DNA from: Notospermus geniculatus | Taxonomy: Eukaryota; Nemertea; Pilidiophora; Heteronemertea; Lineidae | Assembly: GCA_002633025.1 (NCBI GenBank) | Contig: NMRB01000049.1 | Coordinates: 597,844 to 661,843, forward strand | DNA: 64,000 nt | Direction: 5' to 3' | Shown here: piece by piece, positions 55,596-64,000 of the stretch | Layout: every line of letters begins with the position of its first letter | Position numbering within the stretch: position 1 is the stretch's first letter | Position numbers and translations under genes: made by a program | The notes under the pieces: model-generated | Database searches by the model: none | What the model saw: only the letters and a program-made list of their open reading frames with translations | What the model was told of the DNA's origin: nothing

Positions 55596-57948
55596 GGGTA
55601 TTGGTAAACAGAGAAATCAAGAAATGAAGAAATCAAGAACTCCCAAGATTGATTAGTTAGACCTCGCACGTGTAAGGCCATATAAATAAAATGTTTGATT
55701 AGCATCTTTCCACTCTCAACTTTTGACGAAGGCGGGAGTTTTTTAAAACGTTTTATTGAGTTTGAGGATGCAGCTTAGTATGGTAACCACGGTAACCATC
55801 TTGATGAGGCCGAATTTGATTGGATGTCATGCACTGAAATATAGAGGGCGCCACAAAGAGTGACCTTGACCTTTGAAGTGACCTTGACCTCAACTAGACC
55901 CAAAAGAGGGCGTTACTCTATCATCTTAGTTCCAAATTCCACCGCTAGGAGTGCAAAGTCGCGGATGATCACTCGGGAGTACTGGGGTATCTTCGGAATA
56001 CTTCGGAAATGTTTGGCAATTTCCGGTTTTTCGGCCATAACTTTTTTGTCTTTGATCGGAATCGGTCGGAATCTTCGATGACGTCATCACTGACATTTGC
56101 CCTTTCATACTGACATGATCAGTGGTGTACACAAGGGGTGTCTACAAAACTAAGACCTAAGACCTACAAAAGTAAGACCCCAACAGTACAAAAGTAAGAC
56201 CCTGTTATAAAAGTAAGACCCCCACGGTACAAAACTAAGACCCTGTTATAAAAGTAAGACCGCCACAGTACAAAAGTAAGACCCTGTACAAAAGTAAGAC
56301 CCCCCAGGCCACAGTACAAAACTAAGACCCTGACATATTATATGTAAAATTTAACGAGGATTTCAAAAAAATAGGTGTGAAGGTCATACAACCTATTGTT
56401 ATCGAGATATTTGCATTTAAAAAAGCTATTTTCGTTATTAAAGGGTGAATTCAAATCATTATTATTGGGATGAACGTTTTAGGGTTAAAAACGGTTGAAA
56501 ATGTGTCCGTCCGAAAATAGATACATTCATCCGACAATTGTACGTATTGTCCGAAAAAGCTCAGATGGACATTTCTTCCTTCCTGCACCCTACACCCTGC
56601 ATTTCTGGTCAAAAAAACAACTCCCGCTGCAAAAAATCTGCAACCACCACTAGAGGGCGACCAATCGATGTTTGTTTTCTAAAAGCACGTCTCTGATTTT
56701 ATAACCTGCACCGTTTTGTCAACGTCTACTTCCTTGCGGATATAACCGCCCATGTGGAATGTCACGAGTGTGGACTGTGGTGTATTGTCAGCGATTTAGA
56801 TAAAATCGAGAATACTTTGCTGGAATTGCGTTCCATATGTTTGTTTAGTGACGTCATAGGGAGTTGGGGTAGGTGAAGATTTCAGATTATAAAATCAGAG
56901 ACGTGCTTTTAGAAAACAAACATCGATTGGTCGCCCTCTAGTGGTGGTTGCAGATTTTTTGCAGCGGGAGTTGTTTTTTTGACCAGAAATGCAGGGTGTA
57001 GGGTGCAGGAAGGAAGAAATGTCCATCTGAGCTTTTTCGGACAATACGTACAATTGTCGGATGAATGTATCTATTTTCGGACGGACACATTTTCAACCGT
57101 TTTTAACCCTAAAACGTTCATCCCAATAATAATGATTTGAATTCACCCTTTAATAACGAAAATAGCTTTTTTAAATGCAAATATCTCGATAACAATAGGT
57201 TGTATGACCTTCACACCTATTTTTTTGAAATCCTCGTTAAATTTTACATATAATATGTCAGGGTCTTAGTTTTGTACTGTGGGGGTCTTACTTTTGTACA
57301 GGGTCTTATTTTTGTACTGTGGGGGGTCTTACTTTTATAACAGGGTCTTACTTTTGTACTGTGGGGGTCTTACTTTTGTAGGTCTTAGGTCTTAGTTTTG
57401 TAGACACCCCTGGTGTACACCACTGATCATGTCAGTATGAAAGGGCAAATGTCAGTGATGACGTCATCGAAGATTCCGACCGATTCCGATCAAAGACAAA
57501 AAAGTTATGGCCGAAAAACCGGAAATTGCCGAACATTTCCGAAGTATTCCGAAGATACCCCAGTACTCCCGAGTGATCATCCGCGACTTTGCACTCCTAG
57601 CGGTGGAATTTGGAACTAAGATGATAGAGTAACGCCCTCTTTTGGGTCTAGTTGAGGTCAAGGTCACTTCAAAGGTCAAGGTCATTCTTTGTGGCGCCCT
57701 CTATATTTCAGTGCATGACATCCAATCAAATTCGGCCTCATCAAGATGGTTACCGTGGTTACCATACTAAGTTGCATCCTCAAACTCAATAAAACGTTTT
57801 AAAAAACTCCCGCCTTCGTCAAAAGTTGAGAGTGCAAAGATGCTAATCAAACATTTTATTTATATGGCCTTACACGTGCGAGGTCTAACTAATGATCTTG
57901 GGAGTTCTCGATTTCTTCATTTCTTGATTTCTCTGTTTACCAATACCC
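55596..57948. mobile_element. Giant hairpin element (2.35 kb, arms about 1.1 kb)
   Basis: Arms 55596-56706 and 56881-57948 are near-identical inverted copies with a 174-base loop. The ends pair as GGGTATTGGTAAACAGAGAA. CTAAGTAC lies on both sides (55588-55595 and 57950-57957), an 8-bp duplication or 9-bp with one mismatch. Each arm contains a short array of GTACAAAAGTAAGACCC units, more in the left arm than in the right, and TGACCTTGACC words. No transposase. The uninterrupted copy of the surrounding tandem repeat shows the empty target (CTACCAAGTACTTAG). Confidence 0.9.
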
Positions 57949-58013
57949 GCTAAGTACTTAGTAGAAAGAATGATAACTGTTGAACAGAAAACAAGTGGTA
58001 TACCGGGTACACA

Positions 58014-58256
58014 TTATGAAAGTGTAAGTTCGGTTATGATCATGTTCTTTGTATTTATGTTCCCAATTGCTGGAAGGCGATCAAGTACGTGCTGAAGGTC
58101 TTCACATTTGAAAGCTGACAGCAGGAGATGCTTCGGCATTGAATACTGCGACACATCGTCTTCATTTTTTGTCAGAATTTTGACTTCATCGTCAACCTCG
58201 GAGTCATCAACAGCGATGATCTCTACCTCTAAGGTCATTGGTGGCTCGTCAATGTG
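58014..58256 (-). CDS. Last exon of the OB-fold gene
   Basis: The acceptor CCATTTTCCCTTTCAG is followed in phase 0 by HIDEPPMTLEVEIIAVDDSE, VDDEVKILTKNEDDVSQYS and PKHLLLSAFKCEDLQHVLDR, ending at TAA. The stop lies inside the flanking tandem repeat, so the original 3' end may have been replaced. It joins the exon at 58652 in phase (both phase 0). It encodes an acidic, helical C-terminus and no domain is recognised. Confidence 0.5.
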   Translation of the reverse strand, partial: HIDEPPMTLEVEIIAVDDSEVDDEVKILTKNEDDVSQYSMPKHLLLSAFKCEDLQHVLDRLPAIGNINTKNMIITELTLS

Positions 58257-58651
58257 CTGAAAGGGAAAATGGGAGTCTGGAGAATGATCAGGAAAGTAGC
58301 TTTTACGACACAAAGTCATTTTAGTGTCAGTCAGGATCACCAGTCAGAGAGCTGTGTGGCTGTGCTAGGAATGAAGAGAGGGTTGTTTGATATGCTAAAA
58401 GGAGAATGCAGAATGTGCTCAGAAGTAATGTTGGGTGTAGTTTTGGCATGAATACAAACAGTTGATGTGACAATAATCACGATATAAGAGTATTGCTGAA
58501 ATCTGTTGGCAAAATGTCAATATTTTTGGTTCGTTTTGGAGAAATTAGTTGTTGCTTGAACAGTGCAGGCGAAATGTGTATGAGAAGTGTTATTTGCTTT
58601 CTAATAACGTGATGAAGTTGAATGTTTTGGCTACAGATTAGGTTACTTACT

Positions 58652-58861
58652 TTAATTGTGTCATTGGCAGTGTTGATTTGTGGCGCTTTGATATAAGTGT
58701 TGTAAGATGTGTACGCATTACTGATTTGAAGATGCTGACCCGGCATCACCTCGGTGGCTGCTGCATCGCGCCATAAGCTGCATCTGATGCTGCCTGTTTC
58801 ATCTTTCAATGTCAGATTTTTTATAGCTGCCTGGCCGTTTCTGACGTTGACAGTTATTAGA
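58652..58861 (-). CDS. OB-fold exon (RPA-like), interrupted upstream
   Basis: The open block reads LITVNVRNGQAAIKNLTLKD, then ETGSIRCSLWRDAAATEVMP and GQHLQISNAYTSYNTYIK, closing at AAA/GTAAGTAA. The pattern I-x-N-L-T-L-x-D-x-T-G-x-I-x-x-x-LW...G-x-x-L-x-I-x-N is that of OB-fold single-strand DNA-binding domains such as those of RPA70 relatives. The first 17 bases of the same exon lie beyond a 4.3 kb nested insertion, at 63189-63205. In the assembled sequence the exon is broken. The rest of the gene upstream is outside the window or unrecognised. Confidence 0.6.
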
Positions 58862-60240
58862 GAGGTTAAGATCTTGAACGCGAACGACAAACGTGAACGG
58901 GAATGACGTCATTGTCGTTCCCGTGAAAAATTCCCGTATATCTCGTTAAGAAGTGAATTAACCAGGAACGTGAACGCCATCTATTGTTTAAGTAATTGGG
59001 CATGCATTGTACGTGTGTCGCGAACAATGGTAGTAATGGTATATTGGTACAATCTCCGGCGCTGAGGTCAGACGGTTTCATCTTACTGACTCTGCCACCT
59101 GCACGTTTCTTTCAGGTCACAGTGGTTTCCAGTACCGGTAATGCAAATGTAACTGAAGTATTTCATGGTTTTATCGACAAACGAAACCCATGCGACCCAT
59201 TTTAATTCTCGTTCTTATGCCACGTTCAAACGACAAATCCCCTGTTTCTACGTTCACCTCTTCCGAGAACGCAATCGGGTGGCGAGAAGCAGTGACGCAA
59301 TGCCAGCCTTTATTGGCCACGGTTAGTACAGTGAAACCCCTCATGTGGACCATCCCTCTATGTGGACCACCCCTCTATGTGGATCGATTTTTGTCGGTCC
59401 CAAATAAATCCTTCACATTTTCCTTTAGCTAAGTGGACCACCCCTCTACCTCGACCTGGACCACCAAAAGTAGGGTCCCAAAGAGCATGGTGACCCCTCT
59501 GTGTGGACCAGAAGATGCAAAATCTAAGTATTCGCGTGGTCCATGGTTACACCAAACACATGGAAAAGCTAGATTTCACACCATAGGCTTTTTGTTGATC
59601 CCAGGAATAAACAAACAATTAACCCTTTCAGCACTGAAGGCTTTTCCTGGCATTTACTGAGCCTATTTTAGGCAAATTTAACACCTTTTTCTGAAAGGCT
59701 ACTGTATGTAAACTTGTTGCAGTAAAGAAAAAACAACTGTTCTCTTGTATGGACCACTAGTTGTTCTTTATTTTCCATCCAATCAACCATCAGAATTTTA
59801 TGCTAATTAGGTCACGTGACCTAATTAGCATAATTATCGGAATGATTTTTCATGAAACTTTGAGATATATCATCCGCTGCTGAACTTATGAACTTATGAA
59901 TGCAGAAAAAACATCTTGAACATAAAACTACAGCATCTCCTGAGCATACCAGTGAAAGAGAATCTGAAATATATGTGAAAATAAAATTTTTGGACATTTT
60001 TGAAATTTTTCGGTGAAAAATCCACAAAAACGGCACGTTTCCACTTCTCGTGTTATTACGACCAACAGAGCAAATAAAAGGCAAAATTTTTGCCTTCTCT
60101 TTCACTAGGTATGCACAGGAGAGTTGTTTGAAAGAAAGAAATGTCTTATTACAGAAAACTTTGTCCTGTTTTGGAATATCAGGTCACTTTGGCCAAGTTT
60201 TGCCTAAAACCGATGTGTCGCGAAGTGCCAAAAATTACAT

Positions 60241-60388
60241 ATTCCAACTGAAATACCAATGTTCATCATCCTACTAAGTCCCAGTGAACTGTTTCTCAGT
60301 GTCCAATGGCCTTATTCCAACTGAAATACCAATGTTCATCATCCTACTAAGTCCCAGTGAACTGTTTCTCAGTGTCCAATGGCCTTAT
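60241..60388. repeat. Direct tandem duplication of about 73 bp beside the transposase stop
   Basis: The segment starting ATTCCAACTGAAATACCAAT and ending GTGTCCAATGGCCTT occurs twice in succession with no visible difference. It lies in the 3' untranslated part of the piggyBac gene. Confidence 0.9.
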
Positions 60389-62373
60389 TTACTGTAATCA
60401 AGCAGTGTGTGGTATGCCTCAAAGCAATGATCAACATGAAGACCAGGCTCTCCAGGACAAGTTTTGCACACGTACACGGTTCTTGGCGCTTGGCCCTTTG
60501 GTGACATCACCTTCCTGGCATAGCAAACCCTACAACGCTTAGCAGGTGACTGATCTTTGGCACCAGGAAGAGGAACCTTCTTGCCAGGAAAATGCCTGCC
60601 TGTCAGCCTATGGACAGTATCATTCAAGACGACCTGCTTGTTCAGTTTGGGGCTGGCAAGAAGGAGACAGGAGATCACAGTCTTCATGAAGTCCATGTGG
60701 TCACCAGTTTTCCCAGTACGGAAATTGTACACCTTGTGGGCATTCAGTCCACACTGCATCAGTACTCTTAGTGCCAGTTTTCGGTACCATTTGTAGGTTT
60801 TCCTCAATGTGTGGAAGGCGTGAAGTTGTTGATCTACCTGATCCACTCCACCCATGTGACGATTATAACTGTGAATGACCACGGGCTTCATGACTGGCTC
60901 TCCATGTCTATCCTTCTTGCCAGTTTCAACAAATGATGTGTCTCCAAGTGTTGACAACATACACACCTCCTTTGGCTGATTATTTGCTTTGTTCTGCTTG
61001 GCCCTGAATTTGCAAGCAAGCATGCGCTTTCCGTTTTCTGGTTCAAAGAACACGGCCTCCCCCTTCTCAAGTGGGTGGGTTTTGACTTGGGGGGCGTAAT
61101 TCACCCTTCCAGCTTTGATTGTTCCACAAACAAGTGTCCCGTTTTCCAGCAAATAATCAGCCAAAGCAGGGGATGTGTAATAATTGTCAATGAAGAGGGC
61201 GTGACCTTGACCAAGATAGTCCTGCATCAGATTGGTAACGATTCGTTCTGTAGCTAGCATCTCAGGATTTGGGTCATTATCATCGAACAGTCCGGCACCA
61301 GAGTAGACAAGGAAATCAAGGGTGATTCCACTGGATGTACAGAGTTCATACAGTTTGATGCCAAATCTGGCTCGTTTAGTTCTGATGAACTGTCGAAAGG
61401 CAAGACGACCCTTGTACAAGACCAGACTTTCATCGATACTCAGGTCACGTCCAGGTGAGTACACAGCCTTGCAGCGGTCTCTCATCATCTCGAGGAAGGG
61501 CCTGACCTTGTGCAGGCGGTCACGGTTTGGATCATCCACATCATAATCAGCAGCGTGATTGTCATTGAAGTGTAGAAACTTCAACAACATGCAGAAACGA
61601 TCACGATTCATCACCTCACGAAAGATGGGAGTGTCAAGTGTGTCATCCAAGGACCAATACATGTACATACGCGGCTTGTAGATCAAACCCATCAACAGCA
61701 GTACCCCTATGAATGTTTTCATCTCGGGAACAGTGACATCAACCCATTGATGTAACGATGAATGGGGTTTCAGGGCCGTGGTATCAAGGTACTGTCCCGC
61801 GTAACGGTTAGTCTCTCTCACAACGTGGGCAATTATCTCATCAGTAAAGTACATTTCAAAAAATTGAATGGGGCCAGCATCATCAGCAACACGAACTTTC
61901 AGCCGTTCTGCTCCGGTAAATGGCACATCAGCTTGTTGAAACTGGTTTACTCCTACCCAGTTCCAACGAGGTGGTCTCTGCTGTTGATTGCCGCCACCAC
62001 GTCGTCCACGTGCTCGACCACGGACAGGCATGACAGGTGCGCGCCCACGAGCGCCGCGCCCCCTAGCGGCAATCTGTGCGAGCGGGATATCATCATCAGA
62101 ACTTGACCATGTTGACTCAGTTCCATCACCACTTACCCTATCGGGAGAAACAGCGGGAGAAACAGCGGGAGAAACAGATGGTGAACGTCTCGGCGGGCTA
62201 ATATCAACATCACCTCCATTAGAGCCCTCGTACTCCCAGTCAGAGTCTACTTCGGCACTGGAGTTCGGTTCGTCACCATCGCCTAACCCCAGTTCATTAT
62301 CATCACTATCGGCATCATTCAAGAAAATGTTAACAACATCCTCAAGAGCAATACGGGGGCGTGAACTCGCCAT
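60385..62373 (-). CDS. piggyBac transposase, 662 aa, intact
   Basis: One uninterrupted frame from ATG (62373) to TAA. Residues 1-60 are acidic. Residues 60-130 are low-complexity with three SPAV/SPAVSP repeats and an RGRG/R-rich stretch that could act in nuclear entry or DNA contact. The DDE_Tnp_1_7 domain spans about 145-560. Catalytic aspartates are visible at D314 (DLSIDESLVLYKGR), D396 (LFIDNYYTSP) and D511, with D514 (MGGVDQVDQ), matching the family's DDD. The C-terminal cysteine-rich finger (C614, C617, C636, C639, H649, C650) is complete. Length is within the usual 550-680 residues. It cuts and pastes DNA at TTAA. I see no disabling change. Confidence 0.96.
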   Translation of the reverse strand: MASSRPRIALEDVVNIFLNDADSDDNELGLGDGDEPNSSAEVDSDWEYEGSNGGDVDISPPRRSPSVSPAVSPAVSPDRVSGDGTESTWSSSDDDIPLAQIAARGRGARGRAPVMPVRGRARGRRGGGNQQQRPPRWNWVGVNQFQQADVPFTGAERLKVRVADDAGPIQFFEMYFTDEIIAHVVRETNRYAGQYLDTTALKPHSSLHQWVDVTVPEMKTFIGVLLLMGLIYKPRMYMYWSLDDTLDTPIFREVMNRDRFCMLLKFLHFNDNHAADYDVDDPNRDRLHKVRPFLEMMRDRCKAVYSPGRDLSIDESLVLYKGRLAFRQFIRTKRARFGIKLYELCTSSGITLDFLVYSGAGLFDDNDPNPEMLATERIVTNLMQDYLGQGHALFIDNYYTSPALADYLLENGTLVCGTIKAGRVNYAPQVKTHPLEKGEAVFFEPENGKRMLACKFRAKQNKANNQPKEVCMLSTLGDTSFVETGKKDRHGEPVMKPVVIHSYNRHMGGVDQVDQQLHAFHTLRKTYKWYRKLALRVLMQCGLNAHKVYNFRTGKTGDHMDFMKTVISCLLLASPKLNKQVVLNDTVHRLTGRHFPGKKVPLPGAKDQSPAKRCRVCYARKVMSPKGQAPRTVYVCKTCPGEPGLHVDHCFEAYHTLLDYSK

Positions 62374-63188
62374 TGTTCGTCGATCAAATTCGCGCCGTCA
62401 GCACCGTCTGATTTACTAGTTCAAACTGCCACCACTTCCGCATCTGGGGCGCTATAGTCTTCAGAGTGGTCTCATTCACAAGCTTGGAGTGTGTAGTTTA
62501 GTTCTAGAAACAGTTCGGCGATGGCAGCACTGTCGATCCAATAGTAAATTGCAGTTGTACGCCTGCCACGGGAGCCGTATCACGCGTAAAAAGTGATGGT
62601 GTTTTGTGACACGGCTGCCGTGGCACACGTGCTGAAAGGGTTAACACCTTTGGTGTAAGCTAGACAAAAACTCAGTCAAGCTAATCAACATTGAATGACT
62701 CACTTACATCGAAGGGGTAATTAAACATAAACGTGGGATCTATCTGTGGTGAAAGTGGTAGTGTCCCCGTACAACTCCAATATTTCGAAAATGCCAACCC
62801 CCTCTATGTGGACCACCCCTCTATGTGGACCAGTTTGACCCGGTCCCACGCGTGGTCCAGTTAGAAGGGTTTCACTGTAGTTATGCAATGGGAAGAGTGT
62901 TGCTGGCATAATTGCATATGGCGGAACTCACCCCTTTACAAACATTACATCATGCCTATTGGATTGATTCCTTGAATATGGGGTTCACAGCCGAGACCTC
63001 CATAAGAAGATCTCTCTGGGCTATTCATTCGGATCACCTGAGCTCAACACCTCCTTCAGGACAATAGATTTAGGAAGAGGAATTCTTGTACAAGAAACGG
63101 CGTTCAAACGCGAGTGGGTTTGTCACGTGGCTGCCTACTGACGTCACTCGCGTTCATGTTTGTCGTTCGCGTTCAGGATCTTAACCTC

Positions 63189-63205
63189 ACTATTGTCTCT
63201 TCAAC
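63189..63205 (-). CDS. First 17 bases of the OB-fold exon
   Basis: The acceptor TTTCCCTCCTTTCAG is followed by GTTGAAGAGACAATAGT (V-E-E-T-I and two bases). Skipping the nested insertion, the next bases complete the codon and lead into LITVNVRNG at 58861. This is direct evidence that the insertion lies inside an exon. Confidence 0.6.
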
Positions 63206-64000
63206 CTGAAAGGAGGGAAATGTTGTGCTTATAAATGTCGAGAGTTAATGATGGAATGAGATGCAAAATAGCTGTTATGTATGAATGGAGAGGCATATCA
63301 AATATGGATTACATGTATATGGTGATGACAGTCACCCGGATACCTTCGAAGTTTTTTTGTGGAGAACTTTTAATTCGGCAGAGGTCTTATGTGTGAATTT
63401 TTAGTCAAGGCTATTATTGGTATGGAATCAGTTTAGGGTCTTTGGCATGTTTGGTGAGAGGTATTTTACAGAAAATGATACTAGCTTTAAGAAACGTAAT
63501 TCTAGGAGTTGGTTCAGCGGTGATGTACAGTCTTGTTCGTATTAATATCAACACCGATTATCTCAAATATCTCATAAACCATCAAACCAATTTAAATGCG
63601 GTTTTCTGCATAAAGTCAGAAATCTTGTTGACTACAACTGGGCATCAATGTTTTTGCACAAGATTCACTTCTTCATTGCGTAATCTGTCGCTGAAAAAAG
63701 GTCCCCAAAAAAACTTTTTTGTTTCTGGATTTTTCACCAAAATTCCTTTGCTAGAATGAAGTTATGCCAAAATAAAGGTGATTTAGCAAGTTACTGTCAA
63801 AATCGGCCATTTAGTTTTCGAAAAATTGACGTTTTTGTAAAGCTATGTCAACACCACTTGTCTTCCACTGCCAACAACTTATGAGACGGTCCCTACATAA
63901 TAATGCAAACCATACTTCATGTCCCTTGTGTAGGCAGTCAGTGCATACAAAATCCATTAGATCTATAGAACAGCGCTGAGTCCTATGTGGCAAAAAGTGT
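63206..64000. other. Intron or intergenic DNA, no recognisable exon
   Basis: A minus frame at 63811-63993 (DLMDFVCTDCLHKGHEVWFA) is open to near the window edge and might be a further exon or a transposon fragment. I cannot assign it. Confidence 0.35.

Larger units (their letters stand above)
59623..62640 (-). mobile_element. Complete piggyBac transposon (3,018 bp)
   Basis: The ends are CCCTTTCAGCAC and its complement, flanked by TTAA on both sides (59619-59622 and 62641-62644), the invariant piggyBac target. It contains one intact transposase gene on the minus strand. Both terminal repeats, both TTAA sites and the reading frame are intact, so the copy may be recent and possibly competent. 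Confidence 0.95.
59329..62877. mobile_element. Tc1/mariner-pogo-type element hosting piggyBac
   Basis: Ends CAGTGAAACCC with TA on both flanks (59327-59328 and 62878-62879). Subterminal regions repeat CCCCTCTATGTGGACCA. Without the piggyBac insert it would be about 530 bp, with no transposase. Confidence 0.85.
58862..63188. mobile_element. Outer TIR element of a three-level nest
   Basis: The ends pair as GAGGTTAAGATCTTGAACGC and its complement (GAGGTTAAGATCCTGAACGC) and continue through GAACGACAAACGTGAACG. No target duplication is visible. Removing exactly this interval joins GTTGAAGAGACAATAGT to TCTAATAACTGTC and restores an open OB-fold exon. Another end fragment of the family is at 54323. 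Its own sequence, outside the nested elements, is about 780 bp and encodes no transposase. Confidence 0.8.

Noticed and set aside
55860-55900. TGACCTTGACC words as nuclear-receptor response elements
   Set aside because: They occur inside the hairpin element in both arms. No promoter or gene nearby supports a regulatory role.
55860-57685. Matching frames at 55860-56081 and 57464-57685, and at 55926-56132 and 57413-57619
   Set aside because: They are mirror images inside the 2.35 kb hairpin. Conservation reflects arm identity, not coding constraint.
58862-63188. Outer element as a Helitron because no target duplication is seen
   Set aside because: It has inverted ends (AGGTTAAG...CTTAACCT), and there is no TC start, CTRR end or terminal hairpin.
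1-64000. tRNA, rRNA or snRNA genes
   Set aside because: I saw no cloverleaf with A and B boxes and no rRNA core motif by eye. A covariance-model scan would be decisive and was not possible.

Overview
This is a draft-assembly window (three runs of N) from an animal genome. Spliceosomal splice sites (GTAAGT/GTGAGT donors, polypyrimidine-CAG acceptors), very high transposon diversity, short TTAGGG-type runs, and abundant TACATGTA, ACCGGTAC and AGGCCTAGGCCT words suggest a marine invertebrate. An echinoderm or another non-vertebrate deuterostome is my guess, at low confidence. No bacterial, organellar or rRNA sequence was seen. No complete multi-exon host gene is visible. The only long intact reading frame is a piggyBac-type transposase near the right end.

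Layout. 0-6.3 kb: foldback and MITE-like repeats plus a decayed LINE fragment. 6.5-8.3 kb: four exon-like blocks of BEN-domain-type genes. 11-14 kb: a terminal-exon-like ORF and a 1.6 kb foldback built of palindromic GACAAAAACT-type units. 14.2-24 kb: two internally deleted Ty3/gypsy retrotransposons in tandem. They are interrupted by a 778-bp solo LTR (5-bp target duplication), a 1.68 kb mariner-type element and a 908-bp TIR element. 24-25.5 kb: an unknown exon split by a 945-bp Mutator-like insertion with a perfect 9-bp duplication. 26-30 kb: a TIR element with a gap, then a decayed transposon-associated ORF family. 30.8-32.2 kb: a 1.43 kb hairpin. 32.7-42.2 kb: a decayed SAM-domain gene, coiled-coil and low-complexity exons, a Tnp2-like transposase fragment, and a non-LTR RT fragment. 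43-53 kb: low-complexity DNA, a gypsy protease remnant, a second member of the SAM-associated gene family, a broken kinase, a hAT/ZNF862-like exon, and many palindromic MITEs. 54-58 kb: a tandem repeat holding a 2.35 kb hairpin. 58-63.2 kb: an OB-fold exon containing three transposons nested one inside another (outer TIR element > mariner/pogo-type element > intact piggyBac).

Two general patterns stand out. First, every protein-coding remnant I could recognise, about 20 separate blocks from many unrelated families, lies on the minus strand. Second, at least eight palindromic elements share a terminus of the form GGnCnGTATnCATAAA. The window is best read as a transposon graveyard, or possibly a transposon trap, with a few partial host-type genes and one transposon that may still be active.
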